NCBI GenBank assembly: GCA_039186015.1
Contig: JBCDAH010000049.1
Location: 1 to 32,271, forward strand
Reading direction: 5' to 3'
DNA length: 32,271 nt
From: JBCBWG01 sp039186015
GTDB taxonomy: Bacteria; Pseudomonadota; Alphaproteobacteria; Rhizobiales; Hyphomicrobiaceae
Both the position numbers and the translations under genes were made by a program. Under the pieces are notes generated by a model, which saw nothing but the letters and a program-made list of their open reading frames with translations, made no database searches and was not told the origin of the DNA. Position 1 is the first letter of the stretch. Each line of letters begins with the position of its first letter. This document shows positions 1-7,142 of the stretch, piece by piece.

Positions 1-374
1 AGGCTGGCGAGGCGTTCAACCAGCATCTTGAAGATCAGCCCCACCTGATGCATGCGTGCGAAGGAGAGACGTCGATGATGATGGCGTTGGTGCCTGATTT
101 GGTTGACACCAGCGATCTCGCCGGCATCGCAGTCCCGCGGGGTAAGGGGGCGCTGAAAGCCGGCAATGCGTCCTATCGCTGGCGTAGCTTCACGGCTGTC
201 ACAGCTAATGGTATCAGCGGTGATCCCACGCGCTCAAACCCTGACAAGGGCGAAAAACTGTTGGAAGCCGCGGGGCAGTGTCTTGCCGATCTCATTACAG
301 ATCCGGAGACGTGGGCGCCTGCACCGGATATGCGCGGACGAGAGATCGACGGCGTGCCGTTCCGCGACAAGTAG
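1..374 (+). CDS. Creatininase-family amidohydrolase, C-terminal part (5' end outside window)
   Basis: The reading frame is open from the left edge (first full codon at position 3) to a TAG at 372-374, so the start lies outside the window. The visible 123 residues match the end of the creatininase/formamide amidohydrolase family: a segment reading HACEGETSMMMALVPDLV near residue 17 corresponds to the family's HAGxxETS metal-site motif, in which the Glu binds metal. It is followed by the usual GDPTRSNPDKGEKLLEAA-type helix. Members are cytoplasmic metal-dependent hydrolases that open cyclic or linear amides such as creatinine. The substrate cannot be read from the fragment. The M20 peptidase gene follows 67 bases downstream on the same strand, so the two may act in one amide-degrading pathway; that link is inference. 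Confidence 0.8.
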   Translation, partial: AGEAFNQHLEDQPHLMHACEGETSMMMALVPDLVDTSDLAGIAVPRGKGALKAGNASYRWRSFTAVTANGISGDPTRSNPDKGEKLLEAAGQCLADLITDPETWAPAPDMRGREIDGVPFRDK

Positions 375-383
375 TCAGGTCTC

Positions 384-409
384 GCCTCCGGCCAAGTCGC
401 GCCGGAGGC
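384..409 (+). terminator. GC-rich hairpin between creatininase and M20 genes, weak terminator candidate
   Basis: Perfect 8-base inverted arms (GCCTCCGG at 384-391 and CCGGAGGC at 402-409) with a 10-base loop lie ten bases after the creatininase stop codon. No real U-tract follows (TGTATTGG), so it could equally attenuate, stabilise the upstream mRNA 3' end, or do nothing. Confidence 0.35.
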
Positions 410-441
410 TGTATTGGATCCACCAGCAAGTAGTGAGCCTT

Positions 442-1560
442 ATGAACCTACCAAGTAACGAGGACATTCTATCCGGGATACGAGCCTGGGTGGAAATCGA
501 AAGCCAGACTGCAGACGTGTCCGGCGTCAATCAGATGATGGATTCCGTCGAGGGGCTTTTCCGCAATGCGGGTGCCAGCGTTCAGCGCATTCCGGGCCGC
601 GACGGTTTCGCGGACCATGTATCGGTTCAGTCGCCATGGGGCGGCGAAGAACCCGGTATCCTGGTGCTCAGTCATCTCGATACGGTTCATCCGCGCGGGA
701 CGATCGAAGACAATCCGTTTCGCGTGGAAGACGACCGGGCATACGGGCCCGGTACGTACGACATGAAAGGCGGTGCGTATCTTGGGTTTGCTGCCTACCA
801 AAGCCTCGTCCAGGACAATCAGATGCCGCCGCTCCCGATACGGTTCCTGTTCGTCTCCGATGAAGAGGTGGGAAGCCCGACGTCGCGCGCGTTGATCGAG
901 CGGGCCGGAGATAACGCCAAGTTTTGCTTGGTAACGGAGCCGGCCCGCCTCGGCGGAAAGTGTGTGACGGCGCGCAACGGCGTCGGGCGCTATCAATTGA
1001 GCGCGCACGGCCGACCAGCGCATTCCGGGTCGCAGCATGCCGAAGGACGCAGCGCAATCCGCGAGATCGCACGCCACACACTCACCATTGAAGATGCCAC
1101 GGATTACGCCCGGCAGCTGACCTTCAACATCGGACAGATTCACGGCGGCACAACCGACAACACCATTCCCGAGCATTGTACCGCTCGCATCGATGTCCGC
1201 GGCAACAAGCTGGCCGATCTGGAGGAGGCCGAAGCATTTTTGCGCGGCCTCAAATCACGAGATCCGGACGTGACGTTGACCCTTAACGGTCAGATCAACC
1301 GACCTCCCTACGCCAAGTCACCGGAAATCGCAGCACTCTTCGAGCACGCGAAACAGCTCGCCGGCGAAGTCGGCCTCGTTCTGGAAGATACGGCAACCGG
1401 CGGCGGCAGCGACGGGAGCTTTGTTGCGAACCGCGTGCCGACGTTGGATGGACTCGGTGTCAACGGCGCCGGCGCCCACACGTTGGAGGAGTATCTCGAA
1501 GTGTCATCACTGCAGACGCGGATGGCGCTCATGCGGCGGCTGTTCGAGACGTTGCAGTAG
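442..1560 (+). CDS. M20-family metallopeptidase (glutamate carboxypeptidase/CPG2-like)
   Basis: A 372-residue zinc-dependent exopeptidase or deacylase of the M20 family, the usual length for the CPG2/ArgE/DapE-like group. The metal-site residues are all visible: H78 and the catalytic-loop D80 in SHLDTVHP, bridging D107 in GPGTYDMKGG, catalytic E141 and metal-binding E142 in SDEEVGS, E166 in VTEPA, and H346 near the C-terminus in GAGAHT. A lid or dimerisation domain (about residues 180-290) contains the HGRPAHSGS segment typical of the family. No signal peptide is present, so it is probably cytoplasmic. ATG at 442 is chosen because the frame upstream runs through the creatininase 3' end without family resemblance; the ribosome site is weak. 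It likely cleaves a C-terminal amino acid or acyl group, perhaps after the upstream amidohydrolase. Exact substrate unknown. Confidence 0.88.
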   Translation: MNLPSNEDILSGIRAWVEIESQTADVSGVNQMMDSVEGLFRNAGASVQRIPGRDGFADHVSVQSPWGGEEPGILVLSHLDTVHPRGTIEDNPFRVEDDRAYGPGTYDMKGGAYLGFAAYQSLVQDNQMPPLPIRFLFVSDEEVGSPTSRALIERAGDNAKFCLVTEPARLGGKCVTARNGVGRYQLSAHGRPAHSGSQHAEGRSAIREIARHTLTIEDATDYARQLTFNIGQIHGGTTDNTIPEHCTARIDVRGNKLADLEEAEAFLRGLKSRDPDVTLTLNGQINRPPYAKSPEIAALFEHAKQLAGEVGLVLEDTATGGGSDGSFVANRVPTLDGLGVNGAGAHTLEEYLEVSSLQTRMALMRRLFETLQ

Positions 1561-1664
1561 ATCGCTCAGGAGACGTCCGCCAAAGAAGCGCGCAACGGGG
1601 TGTCGAACGGCAATGCGCACAACAACACCCCAACGCACTTTGCTTCCGCTACCAAGAAGGCGCG

Positions 1665-2270
1665 TCAGGCCCAAGGCCGCTCGCCGACAGCTTTACTTTC
1701 GAACGTGGTAATCGCGTCCTCGTTTTGCATCGTCAGGCCGATATCGTCGAGGCCGTTCAGCAGGCAATGTTTCCGAAACGGATCAATATCGAATTTGATG
1801 ACACCGCCGTCCGGCCCACGGATCTCCTGTGCTTCAAGATCGACTGTGATGATCGCATTCGCGCCGCGCTCAGCGTCGTCCATCAATTTGTCGATGTCGT
1901 CTTGCGGAAGCTGAATGGGAAGAATGCCGTTCTTGAAACAGTTGTTAAAAAAGATGTCCGCGAACGATGTCGAAATCACGCACTTGATGCCGAAGTCTTT
2001 CAGAGCCCAGGGTGCATGTTCTCGACTGGAACCGCAGCCGAAATTGTCGCCGGCGACCAGGATCTCCGCCGACCGATAAGCCGGCTTATTCAAAACAAAG
2101 TCGGTCTTTTCCGAGCCGTCCTCGTTGAATCGCAATTCATAGAATAGGGACTGACCGAGCCCGGTTCTTTTGATCGTTTTGAGGAACTGCTTTGGAATAA
2201 TCGCGTCGGTATCGACGTTGATCATCGGTAACGGTGCCGCAACACCTCTCAGCGTGGTGAACTTGTCCAT
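1665..2270 (-). CDS. leuD: 3-isopropylmalate dehydratase small subunit LeuD
   Basis: 201 residues, the normal length for the small (swivel) subunit that joins LeuC to isomerise 2-isopropylmalate to 3-isopropylmalate in leucine synthesis. Recognisable segments include the N-terminal MDKFTTLRGVAAPLPMINVDTDAIIPKQFL, with the DTDxIIP motif, and GDNFGCGSSREHAPWAL, the conserved substrate-loop motif. The C-terminal part follows the LeuD pattern to the end. The gene is not next to leuC: its partner is at 7143-8552 on the same strand, with four other genes between. The M20 peptidase gene converges on it from the left, and no leuB is visible in the window. The start at 2270 is the first Met of the family-like sequence; the ribosome site is weak (GGAAAA region). 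Confidence 0.96.
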   Translation of the reverse strand: MDKFTTLRGVAAPLPMINVDTDAIIPKQFLKTIKRTGLGQSLFYELRFNEDGSEKTDFVLNKPAYRSAEILVAGDNFGCGSSREHAPWALKDFGIKCVISTSFADIFFNNCFKNGILPIQLPQDDIDKLMDDAERGANAIITVDLEAQEIRGPDGGVIKFDIDPFRKHCLLNGLDDIGLTMQNEDAITTFESKAVGERPWA

Positions 2271-2388
2271 ATCCGTTTTCCAAAGCTCTTCTGGATGCCC
2301 GGTCTCAAGCCGCCATCAGACTCTAATAGGCGACGCGACCTAGATGCCCAAATGGGAACGTGGTGAAAATACCATAAATGTCTTTGGA

Positions 2389-2907
2389 CTACCAGACGCG
2401 CCGGTCCTTGAAGCATTGGCGCATCACTTCACAGCGCCGCGACCCGGAAAGGTGCATCATCGTGCTCTTTGCGGGGCGTATGAACGTGCAGATTTGCTCC
2501 AACCCGTCACTGTCCAGCCAACCATAGCGGCGGCCGCGTTGAACGGCGAAGCAGTCCGCTTTGGTCTCGTCGGGCCCGCGGTATTGGTGACCGCATTCGT
2601 GGGCGTAGATCCAGAGTTTCACTGTCTTTGAAACCCGGGCCATAAGTCTCGGATTTAGGATGACAAACCCCGGAAACGCGGCGCCGAAATCGTCGAGCCT
2701 GGCATCGAGAACAGTCGGTCTGCGACCGCACCGCATCGGCGTATCATCGATAATGAGATCGCCCGGCGCAACCAGTTGCCCGCCAACGGCCTCGGCATAC
2801 GTTTCGGGCGTGGGCACTTGCGACTTGGCGCTGAAACCCAGGCAGCCTATGGCGACCAGGGCAGCGACAGCAGCGAGCTGTCGAGCCAGCTTGGAGTATG
2901 ACCTCAC
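2389..2907 (-). CDS. Small exported HExxH protein, putative metallopeptidase
   Basis: A 172-residue protein with a basic start and a hydrophobic stretch (about residues 9-26), read as a Sec signal; C22 after AIG could alternatively be a poor lipobox. The mature part contains AHECGHQ (H103, E104, H107), followed by DETKADCFA with E114 and D118. This HExxH plus ExxAD layout resembles gluzincin-type metallopeptidases, in which a downstream acidic residue completes the zinc site. Six cysteines (60, 105, 119, 140, 159, 165) in a small exported protein suggest disulfides. The start is GTG at 2907, preceded by a G-rich ribosome site. It lies between the methyltransferase and leuD genes. No family name could be assigned with certainty; peptidase activity is inference from the motif alone. 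Confidence 0.75.
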   Translation of the reverse strand: MRSYSKLARQLAAVAALVAIGCLGFSAKSQVPTPETYAEAVGGQLVAPGDLIIDDTPMRCGRRPTVLDARLDDFGAAFPGFVILNPRLMARVSKTVKLWIYAHECGHQYRGPDETKADCFAVQRGRRYGWLDSDGLEQICTFIRPAKSTMMHLSGSRRCEVMRQCFKDRRVW

Positions 2908-3047
2908 GCTGAGATTGCCCCCCGCCCATTGCGTCCGCGACCGACATCCATTGCGCGATCAAGCGCAGTGAACCACATGCGACGCTAATATTCTGTGGCG
3001 CTAAACGGAGAATGTGCCGAGGGTTTGGTAATGTTTTGGACGAATCT

Positions 3048-3120
3048 GGCCACCGCGAAGATATGCAGGTCATTCACAATCTTCGCACATCTTTGCAACA
3101 TGGAGACTGCCGCGGTGGCC
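3048..3120. repeat. Nested inverted repeats between methyltransferase and HExxH genes
   Basis: An outer pair of perfect 10-base arms (GGCCACCGCG at 3048-3057, CGCGGTGGCC at 3111-3120) encloses an inner 7-base pair (CGAAGAT at 3056-3062, ATCTTCG at 3079-3085). The inner arm shares two bases with the outer one, so the two stems compete at their junction or stack. No U-tract follows on either strand. The minus-strand transcript of the methyltransferase gene would cross it 35 bases after its stop codon. Confidence 0.55.
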
Positions 3121-3154
3121 CGGTTCGCTCTGCGCTGGTTTTGGCGTTGGCCAG

Positions 3155-3949
3155 TCAGCGTCGCGCGACGAGAAGCAATTCCGTCAGCGCGAAAGAGATG
3201 TCTTCGTTCGTGAATTCCGGCTTCAGAAATGCAACGAAGCCGGCTGGGCCGCTGCTCAGCATGTCGCGCAGCTCGTCGCGGACGGGCGCTTCCACTGACA
3301 TCGTATCGCACCAACGATTGAAGCTCATTGGCTTGATCAGGTGCTCCCAGCTCTCAACGGTCAGATCCGCATCGGCGAGGATCGACATCCACTCATTGTG
3401 TCCGAGTGCCCGGCCGTGGCTCGGGTCACGCCGCTTCTCGAATGCGTTATAGGCGTCTGCAGCCGCTCTCTGATCGTCGGCGGAGTCGTCTGGATTGGTT
3501 TGCCCGTCCGCGGATATGTTATCGACCAGACCAAACTGGCCACCCGGCTTCAAGACACGCGCCACTTCTGTGACGAACTTCGAAACATCCTCGAAATGAT
3601 GTGGAGCGGTGCGGCATGTGACAAGGTCGAATGTGTCGTCAGGGAAAGGAAGCGCGTGGGCGTCGGCGGAAACGCACGTGACATTCGTCAGCTCGCGCGC
3701 GGCGGCCAACTGCTTGGCTTGATCCAGCATTTCGGGCGTCACATCACTGGCAGCAACCGATGCGACGTGCGGTGCGAACGCGAGCGCCGTGTGGCCCGCG
3801 CCGGTGGCGACATCCAAGGCTTTCCAGTCGGACTTTGGAGAGATCAGGTCAACCAGGCGACTGAGCGACTTGCCCTTTGCGTGAACCGGAGATGTCGCAT
3901 AGTTGGCTGCGTTGGCGCCAAACTGCTGCTGAACGCGTGTCTTGTCCAT
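3155..3949 (-). CDS. Class I SAM-dependent methyltransferase (Methyltransf_11/UbiE-like)
   Basis: 264 residues with a Rossmann methyltransferase fold. Motif I is ALDVATGAGHTA (D46, G50, G52), the acidic SAM-ribose ligand at the end of strand 2 is D69 in AASDVTPEML, and later motifs are visible in SADAHALPFPDDTFDLVTCRTAPHHFED and in VARVLKPGGQFGLVDN. These match small-molecule methyltransferases of the UbiE/Methyltransf_11 type; the acceptor substrate cannot be told. No signal or membrane segment, so cytoplasmic. The start at 3949 has a good ribosome site (GAGGTGATCA just before ATG). The MFS transporter gene ends 27 bases upstream on the same strand, so the two are probably co-transcribed, and a modify-and-export pair is a reasonable but unproven reading. 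Confidence 0.88.
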   Translation of the reverse strand: MDKTRVQQQFGANAANYATSPVHAKGKSLSRLVDLISPKSDWKALDVATGAGHTALAFAPHVASVAASDVTPEMLDQAKQLAAARELTNVTCVSADAHALPFPDDTFDLVTCRTAPHHFEDVSKFVTEVARVLKPGGQFGLVDNISADGQTNPDDSADDQRAAADAYNAFEKRRDPSHGRALGHNEWMSILADADLTVESWEHLIKPMSFNRWCDTMSVEAPVRDELRDMLSSGPAGFVAFLKPEFTNEDISFALTELLLVARR

Positions 3950-3976
3950 TGATCACCTCTGTTCTTGCGCAAGCGG

Positions 3977-5221
3977 CTATGGGCCGTCGTCCATGGAACG
4001 TGAGGACCGTGCGCGGCGCATACTGTTTCGCCTGTCCGATATTGAAATCACAATGACCGCAGCCAATCCACAAATCACGTACCCGGCGAACAAGGGAATG
4101 ACCGTCCCATTAAAGCTCTGACCAATCAGCGTTCCAATTGAGACGGCCAAGAGTGAGGTGACAGCGGCGATGATCGCAGCGGCCGAGCCCGCGATGTGCC
4201 CCATCGGTTCCATTGCGATTGCGTTGAAGTTACCAAACAGGATGCCGAAGCAAAAGAAAGCGGGCATCAGCAACGCCATGAAAACCCAAAGTGGCATACC
4301 GGAGTCCAAGACCCAAGCCGTGATGAGGCCGGCTGCACATATCGCGATGAGGCTGTGCAGCGCCCAGTTCGACAGGCGGCGCATGCCGAACTTCATAACT
4401 AGGCGCGCGTTCACGACAGATGCAGCGCCGATGGCCAGCGCAAGGATGCAGAAGTAAACGGGAAACATCACGGTGACGTCGTATATGACACCGAAGATGG
4501 GCTGTACGGACGTGAGAAACCCGACAAACGAGCCGAACACGATACCGCTCGTAATCATGTATCCTAACGAGACCGGATGCGCGATGCACTCGCCCATGGC
4601 ACCGCCAACTTGTTTGAAGCTGAACGGCACTCGCTTCTCCGGTGGATGTGTTTCAGGCTGACGCAGTGTGAACCACAACAGGGCCAGCGCGGACAGCCAG
4701 AGAAAAACCACAAAGATCGTTCGCCAGTCGCCGACAAAGAGAATGCCTTGTCCGAGCGCCGGAGCCAAAGCTGGCACGAGAATGAAGACGGCCATGACAA
4801 ACGACATGACACGTGCCATCGAGCGCCCGTCGAACTGATCCCGTACTAAGGCAAGCGTGACGACTCGCGGTCCTGCAGCTCCGACGCCCTGAAGAAAGCG
4901 TCCAAGCAACATCGTCTCGAAATCCGTAGCAATCATCGACAACAGCGAACCGATAGAGAAAATGCACAAGCCAGCCTGAATCACCGGCCGCCGGCCAAAG
5001 CTATCGGACAGCGGGCCGCTGACGAGTTGGCCGAAACTCAGACCAAGCAGCAGAGCGGAAATGACAAGCTGCACGGAGTTTCCGGATGCGGCCGATAAGT
5101 CGCGTGATATGTCCGGTAGCGCAGGCAAAATGGCGTCGATGGATAGGGCGACCAAGGAAATCAGGGTCGCCATTAGCGCCACGCGTTCCGAGAAGTTCGG
5201 TGGGGTCAAAGCTCGGTCCAT
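3977..5221 (-). CDS. MFS transporter, Bcr/CflA drug-resistance type
   Basis: 414 residues with about twelve hydrophobic helices. The first helix carries LSIDAILPALPDISRDL, the Bcr/CflA signature region (D in helix 1 followed by PALP). The loop between helices 2 and 3 has GPLSDSFGRRPV, the MFS motif A (GxxSDxxGRRP), and GRFLQGVGAAGPRVVTLALVRD matches helix 4 and motif B of proton-linked antiporters. Members sit in the inner membrane and export drugs, sulfonamides, bicyclomycin or amino-acid-like compounds by proton antiport. The C-terminal tail is short and Arg/Ser rich. The methyltransferase gene follows after 27 bases. The substrate is unknown; the start at 5221 has only a weak ribosome site. 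Confidence 0.9.
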   Translation of the reverse strand: MDRALTPPNFSERVALMATLISLVALSIDAILPALPDISRDLSAASGNSVQLVISALLLGLSFGQLVSGPLSDSFGRRPVIQAGLCIFSIGSLLSMIATDFETMLLGRFLQGVGAAGPRVVTLALVRDQFDGRSMARVMSFVMAVFILVPALAPALGQGILFVGDWRTIFVVFLWLSALALLWFTLRQPETHPPEKRVPFSFKQVGGAMGECIAHPVSLGYMITSGIVFGSFVGFLTSVQPIFGVIYDVTVMFPVYFCILALAIGAASVVNARLVMKFGMRRLSNWALHSLIAICAAGLITAWVLDSGMPLWVFMALLMPAFFCFGILFGNFNAIAMEPMGHIAGSAAAIIAAVTSLLAVSIGTLIGQSFNGTVIPLFAGYVICGLAAVIVISISDRRNSMRRARSSRSMDDGP

Positions 5222-5521
5222 CCAATTGGGTCAGCGCAATTTCACCGGAAACTCAGCCGCGGCAACCAACAAAGCGAGCGAATCGAAAAAACAAACATCA
5301 ACGTGTCCCGTCGAGCGTCGTAGCAGCAGTGTCAAGGATTGTATTCTGGCAATCGCAGGACGATGACAATTCGCGCCGGATTACGCAAACGCCAATGCAG
5401 CGCGACAGCGTACTGGCACTGCAAACGTCTTACCAACACGCTGGTCGCGGTGGAAACCGCTAGACTGTTCAAGCCGGCGCTGCGTGTCCGCCGTCGTGGG
5501 TGACGGACACATCAGTCATGA
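5222..5521. other. Intergenic region between OmpA-like and MFS genes
   Basis: No gene is apparent in these 300 bases. Just after the OmpA-like gene's stop (minus strand) lies an inverted repeat, GTGTCCG at 5484-5490 and CGGACAC at 5504-5510, with an alternative inner stem CCGTC/GACGG. It could end that transcript, but no U-tract follows. The rest presumably holds the MFS promoter, which was not identified. Confidence 0.4.
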
Positions 5522-6940
5522 CTACTGTACAGCAAACTCGATACGGCGGTTCCGCGCCATGTTCTCCGGCGTCGTATTGGGAGCCAATGGTCGAGATGCA
5601 CCGTGGCCGATAACCGTCAGCCGCTTCCCATCCACGCCCTTGCCGATCAGATAGTCGGCAATGGAACGGGCGCGTGCCTCGGACAGGACCTGGTTGAGGT
5701 CGTTGGTACCGCGTGCGTCCGTATGGCCCGAGATTCTCAAGCGCACACCGGCGCAATTGGTGACCTCGCCGGCAATCGCGTCGAGTGTTGAGAAGCTTGC
5801 CGGGTTGATGTCCGCATTATTCGTATCAAACAGAATAATGCCTTCCTTTGCTCTGCTCTTTACGCGATCCAGACAGGCAACGGCCTTTGGGCTTGGCTTA
5901 GGCCTGCGCGCGGCGGCCCGCACCTCAGCAAGGCGCCGACGCTCGATCTCCTCCCAACGCTTAAGTTCGGCAGCGCGGCGGATCTTTTCTTCTCGGATGC
6001 GTTCGGCCTCGGCGAGCTTTCGCTTGCGGGCGATCTCACGCTCTCGCTCAAGTTTAAGCTTTGCTGCGGCCTCACGCTTTGCGCGCGCCACCTCAGCTTG
6101 GCGTTTGCGCTCGGCCTCCAACTCACGCTTTGCCGCAGCCTCGCGCTCTACTCTCTTCTTCTCGATGTCGGCCAGACGCTTACGTTCAATCTCAGCCTGA
6201 CGGTCGAGCTCGGCCTGCCGGGTCGATTGCTCCAGTTTGGAGTCCTTTTGCGGATCGGTTTTGGGCTTCGGTGCGTCGCCGCCCGAATTCGCGCGTGCCC
6301 GTGCCCGCTCTGCACGTCGGCGTCGAACACGTTCACCCCAGCTCACTAACTCCGATGCGCGCTTCTCTCGTGCTTCGACTGCAGCCTGGCGGTCTTTGCG
6401 CCTTTGTTCTCGACGCGCGCGAACTTCGGCGCCCCAAGCCGTCAGTTGTGCCTCACGCTTCTCTCGTGCCGCGATTTCCGCCTCGCGTGCTTTGCGCCGT
6501 TCGTCCCGGCGTGCCCGAACCTGTGCACCCCAGGTCGCCAGCTCTTCGGCGCGCTTGGCTTTTGCCGCGGCCTCTGCCTGGCGCACTTTGCGACGCTCAT
6601 CGCGGCGCGCCCGAACCTGTGCACCCCAGGCGGCCAGCTCCTCGGCGCGCTTGGCCTGCGCTGCGGCCTCTGCCTCCCGCGCCTTGCGGCGCTCATCGCG
6701 GCGTGCGCGAACGCGTTCGCCCCAAGCTGCCAGGGCCAACTCACGCTCCGCATTCGCGTCGGCTTGCGTGTCACTGGGTTGCTCTGATGGCTGCGACGCC
6801 TCGGTCTTCGACGCCGTATCAGCTGCACGATCGCTGGCCCGTTTCAGGAGTTCGTCAAGACTACCGGTCGCTGCCGCCCAGGCGAGCCAGCCAAGAAGTC
6901 CGATCACGATTACGAACAGCAGGAAACCACGGTTGAACAT
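5522..6940 (-). CDS. Inner-membrane-anchored Arg-rich repeat protein with C-terminal OmpA peptidoglycan-binding domain
   Basis: 472 residues in four parts. A hydrophobic helix (about 5-23) without a clear cleavage site acts as signal anchor. Residues 70-217 hold four complete 32-residue repeats plus a fifth partial one, each beginning L-x-x-W-G and rich in Arg (VRARRDERRK core); the WG pairs are at 73, 105, 137, 169 and 201. Residues about 237-350 are a second, highly charged helical stretch. Residues about 353-472 are an OmpA/Pal/MotB domain with SGHTDARG...LSEARA; D408 and R423 keep the 15-residue spacing of the diaminopimelate-binding pair of OmpA. The protein should span the periplasm from inner membrane to cell wall, like a TolA stalk ending in a Pal head. 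The ribosome site AAGGAG nine bases before ATG fits the start. It lies between leuC and the MFS gene; function unknown. Confidence 0.87.
   Translation of the reverse strand: MFNRGFLLFVIVIGLLGWLAWAAATGSLDELLKRASDRAADTASKTEASQPSEQPSDTQADANAERELALAAWGERVRARRDERRKAREAEAAAQAKRAEELAAWGAQVRARRDERRKVRQAEAAAKAKRAEELATWGAQVRARRDERRKAREAEIAAREKREAQLTAWGAEVRARREQRRKDRQAAVEAREKRASELVSWGERVRRRRAERARARANSGGDAPKPKTDPQKDSKLEQSTRQAELDRQAEIERKRLADIEKKRVEREAAAKRELEAERKRQAEVARAKREAAAKLKLEREREIARKRKLAEAERIREEKIRRAAELKRWEEIERRRLAEVRAAARRPKPSPKAVACLDRVKSRAKEGIILFDTNNADINPASFSTLDAIAGEVTNCAGVRLRISGHTDARGTNDLNQVLSEARARSIADYLIGKGVDGKRLTVIGHGASRPLAPNTTPENMARNRRIEFAVQ
6290..6733 (-). repeat. Tandem 96-base coding repeat (four complete, one partial copy)
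   Basis: The DNA encoding residues 70-217 of the OmpA-like protein is a tandem array with a 96-base period (32 codons). Complete copies span 6350-6733, and a shortened, more diverged fifth copy reaches about 6290. The two middle copies are the most alike. Such arrays can gain or lose units by recombination without breaking the frame. Confidence 0.85.
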
Positions 6941-7079
6941 TGGATCCAGCTCCTTCAGGACGCTTGCGACAATCTACCAGCAAACGTTATGCACATCTGA
7001 AGCGGCGGAGAGAACCCCTTCCTAACCGGCATATAGCGGATTGAGGGTGCCATGGCGTAGAAAACACGCCGCGTCGCCA

Positions 7080-7119
7080 GGAGCACGGGCACTGTGCGCG
7101 CCCGCGAAAGTTGTGCTCC
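7080..7119 (-). terminator. Compound hairpin after leuC, terminator candidate
   Basis: Perfect 7-base arms (GGAGCAC at 7080-7086, GTGCTCC at 7113-7119) enclose a second stem (CGGGC/GCCCG). It lies 23 bases after the leuC stop on the minus strand. The stem is strong but no U-tract follows, so factor-dependent termination or mRNA 3' protection is as likely as intrinsic termination. Confidence 0.4.
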
Positions 7120-7142
7120 CATCCGGTCTGTGGTTGACTCGG

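Noticed and set aside
6290..6733. CRISPR-like or mobile repeat array
   Set aside because: The 96-base repeats are contiguous without spacers and stay in frame as 32-codon units.
6237..7025. Long open frames on the plus strand across the OmpA-like gene
   Set aside because: They arise from GC-rich, repetitive codons of the real minus-strand gene, which has a ribosome site, a membrane anchor and a recognised OmpA domain; the plus-strand products are Ser/Arg low complexity.
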